This document shows, in pieces, positions 47,505 to 55,964 of a stretch of DNA of 64,000 nucleotides. Position numbers and translations under genes: made by a program. Numbering within the stretch: the stretch's first letter is position 1; every line of letters starts with the position of its first letter. This stretch comes from an uncultured Coriobacteriaceae bacterium (GTDB lineage Bacteria; Actinomycetota; Coriobacteriia; Coriobacteriales; Atopobiaceae): the NCBI GenBank assembly GCA_902793465.1, contig CADBDT010000016.1, forward strand, positions 39,533 to 103,532, read 5' to 3'. The notes under the pieces were generated by a model. That model did not search any database and was not told the origin of the DNA. It saw only the letters and a program-made list of their open reading frames with translations.

Positions 47505-48560
47505 CTACTCCGCGCCAAACCTAAAGACGGTGCGGCTCTGGAAGGGGTGCTCGGGAGTAAACACCGGCTGGGCAAACGCAGGCTGATGAATGGCGTCGGG
47601 CGCGTATTGCGTTTCGATTGCAACGCCGGTATAGCTCTTGTAATGTGCGCCGTTCTTGCCGTTTGGCACATCCAGCTCCAGCCCGGTATATATGAGCACG
47701 CAGGGCATATCGGTGAGCACGTCCAGGGTTATGCCCGACTCGTTGCCCTTTAGCGTGGCCGCCTTGCGCATGCGACCAGCAGCCCCAAGCACGAAGTTGT
47801 GGTCGTAGTTGTTAATGCCTTTGCCAAGGTCGCGTCCTATGGCCTTTGGCAGACGGAAGTCAAATGGCGTTCCGCCCACGTTAACCGTACGCCCGTCCGG
47901 GATCTTGTTTTCGTCTCCGGGCGTGTACTTTTCTGCGGCAATCTGCAGCTCGTGATCGAGTACGGTGCCGCTGTTGTGCCCGTTTAGGTTCCAATACGTG
48001 TGGTTGGTTAGGTTTATGACGGTGGGCAGGCTGGGCTGCGCGTCGTAGGCAATACGAAGCTCGTTGTCGTCGGTAAGCGTATACGTTACACGCACGTCCA
48101 CATTTCCGGGAAACCCTTGATCCCCATCGGGTGACAAGAGCCCAAATATAACGGTATCGGCCCCTGCGCCGCGCCTGCGGTCGCCCTTCCTGCCAATAAT
48201 GGCGCCCTCCCACAGACGCTCAAACCACATGTCGCGCCCGCCATGGAGCGTGTTGGCGCCCTCGTTGGCTGTAAGGTGGTGCATGGTTCCATCCAGCTCA
48301 AACTGCGCGCCCGCAATGCGGTTGGCGCAACGGCCCACAATGCCGCCCTGCGCCGTGCTGTTGTTCTCGTAGAAACAGGGCTCGTCAAAGCCTAAGGCCA
48401 CATCCAACGCCGACCCGTCTGCACGCGGCACGCGTACGGCAACGACGGAGGCGCCTATGTCGGTTATGTCTACCTCCATGCCTGCATTGTTCTTTAGGCG
48501 ATACAGGTGAACGGGCATTCCCGTGGCAGTGGTGCCAAAATCCAGCGCGTATACCGACAT
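47505..48560 (-). CDS. galM: Aldose 1-epimerase (galactose mutarotase)
   Basis: 351 residues. Interconverts alpha and beta anomers of galactose and similar sugars. Family marks: IVGRCANRIAGAQF, LHGG, the NLTNHTYWNLNGH block with the catalytic His near residue 187, DVPNGKNG and GVAIETQYAPDA with the catalytic Glu near 314. No signal peptide, so cytosolic. ATG at 48560 with AAGGAGTG upstream. No sugar-uptake genes are adjacent. Confidence 0.95.
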   Translation of the reverse strand: MSVYALDFGTTATGMPVHLYRLKNNAGMEVDITDIGASVVAVRVPRADGSALDVALGFDEPCFYENNSTAQGGIVGRCANRIAGAQFELDGTMHHLTANEGANTLHGGRDMWFERLWEGAIIGRKGDRRRGAGADTVIFGLLSPDGDQGFPGNVDVRVTYTLTDDNELRIAYDAQPSLPTVINLTNHTYWNLNGHNSGTVLDHELQIAAEKYTPGDENKIPDGRTVNVGGTPFDFRLPKAIGRDLGKGINNYDHNFVLGAAGRMRKAATLKGNESGITLDVLTDMPCVLIYTGLELDVPNGKNGAHYKSYTGVAIETQYAPDAIHQPAFAQPVFTPEHPFQSRTVFRFGAE

Positions 48561-48715
48561 AGCTCACTCCTTGGAACGTGGTTACATGTTTAGTGTAACG
48601 CCGTGGGAGTCCGCCTTGCCAGCATGCGGCGATAGCCGCTAAGAAAGGAGTGCTCAAAGGTTGCACGACCTATCAAAGAGGGTGCTCCCAGCGCCATTTG
48701 GTTAAGGGACTGGGG

Positions 48716-48830
48716 GCGCTGTGCACATTGGGGATACTCCCCATCGGGTACATCGCGAGCAGGGCCTCCGTTGGGGGCTGGCTCATCCGCGATGTACCCG
48801 CAGGGGAATATCCCCAATGTGCACAGCGCT
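48716..48830. repeat. Nested-palindrome element, copy 8
   Basis: GCGCTGTGCACATTGGGGAT pairs with ATCCCCAATGTGCACAGCGC, a fourth distinct but complementary outer stem. Inner arms CATCGGGTACATCGCG and CGCGATGTACCCGCAG have the mismatch oriented as in copies 5 and 6. It lies between galM and the carrier-protein gene, both on the minus strand; the rest of this gap holds only a CCTATCAAAGAGGG relic. Confidence 0.9.
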
Positions 48831-48851
48831 AACTTAATGGCGATGCGAGTC

Positions 48852-49094
48852 CTAGTCCTCGTCGGACAGGCGGTTTAGAAGGTCGCAGAGCGCCTGCGCG
48901 CTGTTAAAGTTCTCGGGAACGATGTCCTTTGCGGGAATGGCGATGTCAAACTCGTCGTCCGCGGCGCTAACGATTGCCAGAATGTCAAACGAGTCGAGCA
49001 TCTGCTCGTCTATGAGCGTGGTGCAGGTGTGGTAGTCGATGTCCTCCTGGATGTCTTCCAGCATTTCGATTACGTCTTCGAGCGAGATGTCCAT
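48852..49094 (-). CDS. Acyl/aminoacyl carrier protein (DltC-like role)
   Basis: 80 residues, acidic, four-helix carrier-protein pattern. DEQMLDSFDILAIVSAAD holds the Ser that would carry phosphopantetheine (DSF where many carriers have DSL). ATG at 49094 with AAGGAGC upstream. It is the last gene of the four-gene dlt-like operon, 68 bases after the ligase gene, and should carry the amino acid activated by that ligase. Sequence alone does not fix whether the cargo is D-alanine. Confidence 0.85.
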   Translation of the reverse strand: MDISLEDVIEMLEDIQEDIDYHTCTTLIDEQMLDSFDILAIVSAADDEFDIAIPAKDIVPENFNSAQALCDLLNRLSDED

Positions 49095-49162
49095 GCGGAG
49101 CTCCTTGCTGCCTAGTGGCGCAACGAGAAAGCCTCCTGCGCCGTCCTATGTCACAGCCTATA

Positions 49163-50692
49163 CTACCGCTTTATGCGTGCGAGTGAGGCCAGGACCGTAC
49201 GGTCTATCTTGCCGTTTTTGGTAAGAGGCATCTTGTCGAGCTGCTTGGTGTTGTTGGGCACCATAAAGTGCGGCAGCAGTTCGCGCAGCTGCTCCTTGAG
49301 CTCCTTGCGGCCGGTAGTCCCCACGTAGCACAGCACAATGCGCTTGCGCGTATTGTCGTACAGGCAGCAGCTCTGCTCCACGCCGTCCACGCCGTTGGCC
49401 GCCGCCTCTATGTCGCCCATCTCGATACGCTGGCCAAGATGCTTTATCTGATGATCTTTGCGTGACGAAAAAACCAAGTCGCCATTCTCGTTGTAGCGCG
49501 CCAGGTCCCCCGTGCGGTAGATGGTCTGGCTCCAGCGATGGTTAAGGGGGTTCTGCACAAACGCCTTTGCCGTGCGATCGGGTGCGCCCAGGTATCCGAG
49601 CGCCAGGCAAGACCCCGCAACGCACACCTCACCCACGACTCCCGCGTCCGCTGGTTTGATCAGCTCGTCTTTATCGTTTAGCAAAAACACGTCCTTGTTT
49701 ACAAACTGCCTGCCCATGGGTATTATCTCGTCGCTTTCGTAGACGCGATCGACCTCAAAGTACGTGCAGTTGCAGGTAATTTCGGTGGGGCCATACAGGT
49801 TTACGTAACGTGCGTTTGGCAGATGCTTTTGCCAAACGGCGAGCTGCTTGGGCGGCATAACCTCGCCGGTAAACATAACGCGCCTAACGGTGGTGGGAAC
49901 CTTGTAGTCCAGGCCGCCCATTATGGACACAAAGCAGAGCGCGCTTGCGGCCCAGGTTAGTGTGGTGGCCTCGCATGCGCACAGGTAGTCCATAAGCTGC
50001 GTGGGGTTCGAAAAGTACGCGCGCGGTATAAGGCGCACGGTGGCACCGGTTAGCAGCCCGGTGTAGATATCCTTGGTCGAGCCGTCGAAGTCAAACGGCG
50101 CCTGGTTGGCAAGAATGTCGCTCTCGTTGATGCCAAAGGTCTCCGCGAACACGGCCACAAAGTCCATAATCGAGCGGTGCGCCGCCACCACGCCCTTGGG
50201 CGTGCCGGTGCTGCCGCTGGTAAAGTTTACGTACAGGGGATCCATGTTGGTGGCCTGTGTGCGGATTGCATCCAAAAGAGCTAGGTCGGGGCGTTGCTCC
50301 GCAATCTTGTTTATAAGAACGACGCGCGTGGCATCGCCCAAAAGCGCGTGCGCATCTTGCTCGTGGGCGGTGTCGGTAAGCACGAGGGTCGGTTGAAGCG
50401 TGTTGCAAATGCTCTGCACGCGGTTCTGTGTTTGACGAACGTCTATGACCGAATAGAATCCGCCTGCATACACGACGCCCAGCATGGCCGCCCAAGCCAG
50501 AGGGGTCTTTTCTAGATACAGAGCCACCGCCTCGCGCGGCTGCACGCCGCCTTGCGTGGCAAGCCAGGTGCCTATGCTTTGGGCAGTATCCCTAAGCTGC
50601 TCAAACGTGAGCTCCGATTCGGGGTCTGCCACGGCCAGCTTGTTTGGAACGCGCGTGGCGGTTGTCTCGAGCATCTGCAAGACGTTGTGCAT
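49163..50692 (-). CDS. Amino acid adenylating ligase (DltA-like)
   Basis: 509 residues, an ANL-superfamily adenylation enzyme of DltA size. Core motifs: FTSGSTGTPKGVVAAH near residue 157, NLYGPTEITCNCTY, YRTGDLARYNENGDLVF, KHLGQRIEMGDIE and the C-terminal catalytic Lys in LTKNGKIDR. It should activate an amino acid (D-Ala in canonical dlt systems) and load it on the carrier protein. ATG at 50692 is chosen because AAGGAGAGACACC precedes it; the 24-codon extension to 50764 overlaps the upstream gene. Confidence 0.9.
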   Translation of the reverse strand: MHNVLQMLETTATRVPNKLAVADPESELTFEQLRDTAQSIGTWLATQGGVQPREAVALYLEKTPLAWAAMLGVVYAGGFYSVIDVRQTQNRVQSICNTLQPTLVLTDTAHEQDAHALLGDATRVVLINKIAEQRPDLALLDAIRTQATNMDPLYVNFTSGSTGTPKGVVAAHRSIMDFVAVFAETFGINESDILANQAPFDFDGSTKDIYTGLLTGATVRLIPRAYFSNPTQLMDYLCACEATTLTWAASALCFVSIMGGLDYKVPTTVRRVMFTGEVMPPKQLAVWQKHLPNARYVNLYGPTEITCNCTYFEVDRVYESDEIIPMGRQFVNKDVFLLNDKDELIKPADAGVVGEVCVAGSCLALGYLGAPDRTAKAFVQNPLNHRWSQTIYRTGDLARYNENGDLVFSSRKDHQIKHLGQRIEMGDIEAAANGVDGVEQSCCLYDNTRKRIVLCYVGTTGRKELKEQLRELLPHFMVPNNTKQLDKMPLTKNGKIDRTVLASLARIKR

Positions 50693-50714
50693 GGTGTCTC
50701 TCCTTGGTTTTGCC

Positions 50715-52106
50715 CTAGCTCCGAACAGTGCCTTCGAGCCAGCGAGGCGTGTCTTGTCGGCCATTGGTAGGCCGCACGTAAAGACGGAAGGTTACGGGCT
50801 CGCTGTTGGTAGTCGGTATAAGGCAGTTTGGGTCTGCACTGTAGTCGCGCAGAACCTCGTATTTGCCGCTTGTCTTGTTAAGAACCTCGTACCTGTAGGC
50901 AACGGGGGTGTTTGTGCCCGTAACTGCAGAGGCGCTCACCAAAACGCCCCCGTCGGCTGGCTTGCTTGTGTAATCAACCGAGTCCACGAAGTAAATGGAG
51001 TCCCAGTATGCAGATCGGCCCTGCGAGTCGTATCCGTAAAATAGTCCGCTTACGTCCTCGCCGCTTTCAACGCGCCCTATAAGCTGGGCGAGCGTCGCAG
51101 ACAGCTTTTCTGACCCCTCAACGTTTGTGTGCGTGTAGTCCGTATAGCTGGTGGGGTCCAGATCAAGAACGTCGCGATGGAGCAGGTTAAAGTCCATGTA
51201 TGTGGCACCCGCCTCCTTGGCAATGGCCTCGAGCCTGGGCATGTCGGCCCAGTACCTATCGCCATACTCTGCAATAACGGAGGGGGAGTGGGGCGATGCA
51301 ACTACGTACAAGGGAATGCCCTTGTCCTTACACAGCTTGCAGATTTGCGTAAACGACCTAATGTTGGGCTCGTAAAACGGCATCTCTAGATTGTCTATGA
51401 GCACTTGTCCGGGGACGCTCTGTTCCGAACGGGTGTGGTGTATGCCACCGTATCCCTGGCCCTCGTAAACCCAGCTTTCTCCCGCAACCTTGCTGTACTG
51501 GGCGCCAGCAGCAAAAACGTCGCCTTTAAGGCGATTGTTAATGTTGTCGCGTATTGCCTTGGGCGTGTGGTCCACGTGGTCGTAGCACCAAGGAAACGCA
51601 CAGCTTAACGAGAGGATCTTGCCAAAATAGTGCTCGTTAAACACAAGACTGCCCACGTCCGAAAGCACCTGTATGGGAGATTCTCCCAAACACTTTGACT
51701 GAGTGAACATAATTGAGGAGTTAATGCGAGGATACGAGGAAACACTGTAGTAGCCCAGGTTTAGCACAACGCGGTCGAGCTTGTGCTCCTCGCTCACCGA
51801 GCGAATTGTGGTAAGCGTGTCTTGCAGGGACTGGCCGGGGGTGGCCATGTTAAACGTGTGCGCGCCCAGCGTGGTATCAAACATGCGCGGATTGAGCCCG
51901 TAGGCCGTGTAGGACGCGCCGGTAAGTATGGTGTCGACGTCGCGCGTGGCACGATATTCGGTCCACACCAGCTCGCTGTGTGCCCCAAAGGGTTCGAGCG
52001 CAAGGCATAGCGCCACGTCTATAACAACTACCACGAACGCGAGCGAAAAGAAGGTGGTAATGCGTCGTCTAAGCATTCCGTGATTGGTCGATTTAGAAGT
52101 TGGCAT
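50715..52106 (-). CDS. Membrane-anchored SGNH-like protein (DltD-like)
   Basis: 463 residues from the ATG at 52106. One N-terminal membrane helix (about 15-38: FFSLAFVVVVIDVALCLALEP), then an extracytoplasmic domain with DTILTGASYTAYGLNP (SGNH block I-like), a FNMATPGQS block and the late TDYTHTNVEGSEKL with Asp/His of the catalytic set. The C-terminus adds a beta-rich extension of about 110 residues. In dlt operons DltD works with the MBOAT in passing D-Ala to the envelope polymer. The start overlaps the MBOAT gene by 14 bases; a GTG at 52127 is an alternative start. Confidence 0.83.
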   Translation of the reverse strand: MPTSKSTNHGMLRRRITTFFSLAFVVVVIDVALCLALEPFGAHSELVWTEYRATRDVDTILTGASYTAYGLNPRMFDTTLGAHTFNMATPGQSLQDTLTTIRSVSEEHKLDRVVLNLGYYSVSSYPRINSSIMFTQSKCLGESPIQVLSDVGSLVFNEHYFGKILSLSCAFPWCYDHVDHTPKAIRDNINNRLKGDVFAAGAQYSKVAGESWVYEGQGYGGIHHTRSEQSVPGQVLIDNLEMPFYEPNIRSFTQICKLCKDKGIPLYVVASPHSPSVIAEYGDRYWADMPRLEAIAKEAGATYMDFNLLHRDVLDLDPTSYTDYTHTNVEGSEKLSATLAQLIGRVESGEDVSGLFYGYDSQGRSAYWDSIYFVDSVDYTSKPADGGVLVSASAVTGTNTPVAYRYEVLNKTSGKYEVLRDYSADPNCLIPTTNSEPVTFRLYVRPTNGRQDTPRWLEGTVRS

Positions 52107-53688
52107 AGAGGAAGCCACCTCCTCCACCGGTAGTGTCGAAGGTCGACGCTAGTCCAACAATAAAAATAAACGCCGTGTAAAACGCCACGCGAACGGGAAG
52201 CTTCCAGCCCATAACGGTTGTGCGCACGTCTACGCCTAGCTCATAGGCAATGTCGATGCCAAGAAGAATAACGCAGGCCACGATTACGGGACGAGGAAAC
52301 CCCAGTTTGCTGCCGTATGTTGCGCCATAGGTCGTTAGGGTGTCGGCAAGCGATGACGTACCAAAGTTCGTAAATACGTTGCGCATGGCAAAAAACGCGT
52401 CGCCCACGTGACTAAAGCAGTCAAAAAAGCGGCCAATGCATACGATGCCAAACGTGCGCACAATGCTAAAGAGCCTAAACCCCACCGACTCGCGTCGTAC
52501 ATGCGTAATGCTAACCAGTCGGTCGAACAGTGGCGTGCAAAGGTCCGAAAGGGCAACAACTATGCCGTTATAGAGACCCCACGCAATAAAATGGAATTCG
52601 GCACCATGCCAAAGGCCCACTAAGAAAAAAACAATAATGTTGGCAGCGCATGCGGGCAGCGTACGGCCTACATGCTTGCCCAGATGTTTTCTGGCCCATT
52701 TGCCAAACCTCCTGCTCGGCGAAGTTACGGCCAGGGGATAAAACACGTAGTCACGCATCCAGGCACCAAGCGACATGTGCCAGCGACGCCAGAACTCGGC
52801 CAGTGAGGTGGAAAAGTATGGCTGCCTAAAGTTGGGTGCCATCTCGATTCCAAAAAGCTCCGATGCGCCTTCCACGATGTCGATGCCGCCCGAAAAGTCG
52901 GTGTACATTTGGATGGAGTATACAATTACGCCATAAAGCGCCAGGCTTCCCGGGATGTTTGGTCCTGCGGCAGTGTTGAACACCGTCGACACGGCGTTGG
53001 CGAGCACGTTGGCAATTGCGGCCTTCTTTAACAGGCCGAGTCCCATGCGCAAAAGGCCTCGCTCAATGTGGTAGCCGTTGGCGTGGTGGGCAGCAAAGAG
53101 CTGCTCCCCCAGCTGGTCGTAGCGGTTAATGGGTCCTTGGATGATTTGCGGAAAGTACGACACAAAGAGCAGGTAGCGCGCAAAGTTTCGTTGCGGCTCG
53201 TACTTTGCGTTGTAGGCGTCTATAAGGTGTCCCAAAGACTGGAAGAGGTAGAACGACAGGCCCAAGGGCAAAAGTATTCCCAGGCTAAAGGTGGTCTGGG
53301 CGGCGCCCACATAATACAAAAGAACGTTCCAGTACTTAAAGTAGCACAGGACCCCAAGACACAGCACAAGCGCGGCATAGAACACAATGCGGCGCTTGCG
53401 GGTGTAAGCGCGATGGACCTCCTTTTTTGCGTCGCGTCCCTTTGCCTGCTTGCGCGCGGCCTTGTCTTCTGCGTGGAGGTCCGCAAGCTTGACGGAGGCG
53501 CCCCAGGTAACGCCGGCAATTAGCAGCAGCAATAGCAGGGTGGGCGGACTTCCCACGATTGCATAGAACGCCAGGCTGCCTGCGAGCAGCACGCACCACT
53601 GATATTTTGGTGCAAAGCGTCCCACCACGTAATAGACGCATACAAGCGAGGCAAGAAAGAGAACGAATTTTAGCGATACAAGTTCCAC
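52093..53688 (-). CDS. MBOAT family O-acyltransferase (DltB-like)
   Basis: 531 residues, about eleven hydrophobic segments. MBOAT marks: GLSFYLFQSLGHLIDAY, FPQIIQGPI, YTDFSGGIDI, FWRRWHMSLGAWMRDYVFYP and the conserved His in VGLWHGAEFHFIAWG near residue 360. It should move an acyl or aminoacyl group from the carrier protein across the membrane to an envelope polymer. Starts at a GTG (53688) with GAGGG upstream. First gene of the operon MBOAT, SGNH, ligase, carrier, an order that differs from the canonical dltABCD. Confidence 0.92.
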   Translation of the reverse strand: MELVSLKFVLFLASLVCVYYVVGRFAPKYQWCVLLAGSLAFYAIVGSPPTLLLLLLIAGVTWGASVKLADLHAEDKAARKQAKGRDAKKEVHRAYTRKRRIVFYAALVLCLGVLCYFKYWNVLLYYVGAAQTTFSLGILLPLGLSFYLFQSLGHLIDAYNAKYEPQRNFARYLLFVSYFPQIIQGPINRYDQLGEQLFAAHHANGYHIERGLLRMGLGLLKKAAIANVLANAVSTVFNTAAGPNIPGSLALYGVIVYSIQMYTDFSGGIDIVEGASELFGIEMAPNFRQPYFSTSLAEFWRRWHMSLGAWMRDYVFYPLAVTSPSRRFGKWARKHLGKHVGRTLPACAANIIVFFLVGLWHGAEFHFIAWGLYNGIVVALSDLCTPLFDRLVSITHVRRESVGFRLFSIVRTFGIVCIGRFFDCFSHVGDAFFAMRNVFTNFGTSSLADTLTTYGATYGSKLGFPRPVIVACVILLGIDIAYELGVDVRTTVMGWKLPVRVAFYTAFIFIVGLASTFDTTGGGGGFLYANF

Positions 53689-53858
53689 AGAAGCCCTCGA
53701 TCTGTTATTGGTTCAGAACTTTGAATGCTAGCACAGCGGACGGGACTGCTGCCCATACGCACAAAATGCGCGGATGGGCACAAGCATTTGGTAACGGGTC
53801 GCCCCCGTTGTCGTGGGCTTTGCATCTAGACAATATGCCTATCGCAGGACGGGACGCG

Positions 53859-53918
53859 CGTGGAACAGGGGGAGTGGAACAGAGGGAGTGGAACAGGGGA
53901 CGTGTTTTCCGTTCCACG
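53859..53918. repeat. Triplicated GTGGAACAGRGGGA motif with closing inverted repeat
   Basis: GTGGAACAG followed by GGGGA, AGGGA or GGGAC occurs three times in tandem at 14-base spacing (53860, 53874, 53888); the whole is closed by CGTGGAAC / GTTCCACG. The third copy continues GACGTGTTTT as at 41842 and 42210. The rest of the 353-base gap between the divergent MBOAT and pyrophosphatase genes shows no gene. Confidence 0.75.
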
Positions 53919-54041
53919 TCTCCTGTCTGTCTTCTTGCCCTTTGATGCAATACTTGGCGTGTTCGCCGATGCCTGGCTTTATTTGGGCGCTACTGGCGGT
54001 ATGGTTTTGCGTGTGCGTAAATTCGTTTGTAAGGAGCCGCT

Positions 54042-55709
54042 ATGTCCGATTCCATTCGCAAAGTAAACGTTATAGGTCACCTTAATCCCGACACCGACAG
54101 CATTTGCGCTGCCATTAGCTACGCGTACCTCAAAAACCAGCTGGACGCGGGCACCAGCTACGAGGCACGTCGCGCGGGTGCCGTAAACCGCGAAACAGGC
54201 TTTGCGCTCAAGCACTTTGGCTTCGAGGAGCCTCGCCTTATTACCAGCGTTCGTCCGCAGCTCAAGGACCTGAGCCTTACCGAGCAGGCCGGCATGAACT
54301 CCGAAACAAGCCTCTTTGTGGCTTGGAACCTTATGCGCGAGGTGGGCGCGGGCACCCTTGCTATTACCAACTCCAAGCGCCACCTGGACGGCATTATTGC
54401 CGTTCAGGACATTGCCAACGCAAACATGGACATCTTGGATCGCAGCTCGCTGGCAACCGCTCGCACGCCCTACGTAAACATCCTGGATACCCTGGAGGGC
54501 ACCATGATTGTGGGCGACCCCAAGGGTTGCGTGGAGACTGGCGACGTGTGCGTGGGAACATCGCCCAAGGCCATGGCGGGCGTGGTAAAGCCTGGCGACA
54601 CCGTGCTGGTAACCAACCGCTTTAAGTCGCAGGCGTTTGCCCTGGAACAGGGTGCAAGCTGCCTTATTGTGTGCTGCGAGGCGGACGTAACCGAGCCCAT
54701 AAAGAAGCTCGCCCTCGAGCGCGGCGCCGCTATTATTGGCACGCCCTACGACACCTATGCGGCGGCTCGCCTTATTTCCATGGCCATTCCCGTGAGGGCC
54801 AAGATGCTCAAGGCCGAAGAGACGGAAACCTTCTCTATGAACACCTCCGTGGAAGAGGCGCAAAAAACAATGGCACGCACTGGCCATCGCTTCTTCCCCG
54901 TATCGGACGAGGAGGGCCACTACTTTACCCTTATTAGCTCGGGCGACATGGTTAACCCCAAGAAGAAGAACGTTATTCTGGTGGACCACGCCGAGGTGTC
55001 GCAGATGGTGGACGGCATGGACGAGGCTGAGATTTTGGAGGTCGTGGACCATCACCGCGTGGGCACGCTGGAAACGCCTGGCCCCATTTTCTATCGCCTG
55101 CAGCCGGTGGGATGCACCTGCACCATCATTTACGAGATGTTCCAGGAGAACGGCATCGAGATCCCTGCAAACATCGCTGGCCTTATGATGAGCGCCATCC
55201 TTAGCGATACGCTGTGCTTCCGTTCGCCCACCTGCACCCCGCGCGACGTGTTTGTGGGCAAGGAGCTGGCCAAGATTTGCGGAGAAGACCCCGACACATA
55301 CAGCGACGCCATGTTTGACGCTGGCGCCGACCTTGAGGGCCGCACCGCCGATGAGGTGTTTAACTCCGACTTTAAGATCTTTAGCCGTGGCAACGTGAGC
55401 TTTGGCGTTGGTCAGGGTTCGTACATGACCGAAAACAGCCGCAAGGCCGGCGAGGAGCTGCTGGCCCCGTACTTCGAGACGGCCGCCAAGGTCAAGGACG
55501 TTCCCATGATCTTCTATATGTTTACCGACATAAAGAGCCAGACCACCGAGATGCTGTACTGGGGCGAGGGCGCCGAGCGCCTGTGCGCACGCGCGTTTGA
55601 CGTCGAGGCCAAGGACGGCATGGCCGTACTGCCCGGTGTGGTAAGCCGCAAGAAGCAGGTTATTCCCGCCATGATGAACACCCTGGCCAAGTTTGAGGTA
55701 GAGGAGTAG
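54042..55709 (+). CDS. ppaC: Family II (Mn-dependent) inorganic pyrophosphatase with CBS-DRTGG regulatory insert
   Basis: 555 residues against about 310 for plain family II enzymes; the extra length is an insert of about 250 residues (roughly 65-300) of CBS/DRTGG type. Catalytic motifs: GHLNPDTDS (residues 12-20), VDHHRVG near 335 and the C-terminal SRKKQVIP. It hydrolyses pyrophosphate in the cytosol, which pulls biosynthetic reactions forward. In the family, CBS-DRTGG inserts bind adenine nucleotides and diadenosine polyphosphates and tune activity. ATG at 54042 follows AAGGAG. Hairpins follow the stop. Confidence 0.94.
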   Translation: MSDSIRKVNVIGHLNPDTDSICAAISYAYLKNQLDAGTSYEARRAGAVNRETGFALKHFGFEEPRLITSVRPQLKDLSLTEQAGMNSETSLFVAWNLMREVGAGTLAITNSKRHLDGIIAVQDIANANMDILDRSSLATARTPYVNILDTLEGTMIVGDPKGCVETGDVCVGTSPKAMAGVVKPGDTVLVTNRFKSQAFALEQGASCLIVCCEADVTEPIKKLALERGAAIIGTPYDTYAAARLISMAIPVRAKMLKAEETETFSMNTSVEEAQKTMARTGHRFFPVSDEEGHYFTLISSGDMVNPKKKNVILVDHAEVSQMVDGMDEAEILEVVDHHRVGTLETPGPIFYRLQPVGCTCTIIYEMFQENGIEIPANIAGLMMSAILSDTLCFRSPTCTPRDVFVGKELAKICGEDPDTYSDAMFDAGADLEGRTADEVFNSDFKIFSRGNVSFGVGQGSYMTENSRKAGEELLAPYFETAAKVKDVPMIFYMFTDIKSQTTEMLYWGEGAERLCARAFDVEAKDGMAVLPGVVSRKKQVIPAMMNTLAKFEVEE

Positions 55710-55746
55710 GGCAAGGCGAGCCTCAAACAATCGGGGGCATGTAACG

Positions 55747-55810
55747 GATGAACGGGGGACGGGCCCGGTGTTCATGCAAGCGTGAACACCGGGCCCGTCC
55801 CCCGTTCATC
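55747..55810. repeat. 28-bp perfect inverted repeat
   Basis: GATGAACGGGGGACGGGCCC... and its exact complement around TGCAAGCG. One arm resembles the single-armed TGAACACCGGACCCGTCCCC at 42367-42390. No T-run follows on either strand. Confidence 0.9.
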
Positions 55811-55928
55811 AAGAAGCGCCGAATCCGTGAGGTAGCCCAAAAAGCAGCCGCGCGCAGTTCCGCAACGAAGTGAGGACTGTTTGAGCATGGCGCTTTTTTG
55901 GGCCGCCGGAAGGATTGGGCGCTTCTTT
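55811..55928. terminator. Long hairpin with conserved loop, copy 2; likely bidirectional terminator
   Basis: AAGAAGCGCC/GGGCGCTTCTT, GAATCC/GGATT and GCCCAAAAAGC/GCTTTTTTGGGC form interrupted stems. The loop contains CAGTTCCGCAACGAAGTGAG, shared with the hairpin at 37955-38032. It lies between the convergent pyrophosphatase and ABC exporter genes. Confidence 0.7.
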
Positions 55929-55964
55929 AGGGGCGGGGGGCTTCCCGTGGAAAACCCCGTCCCT

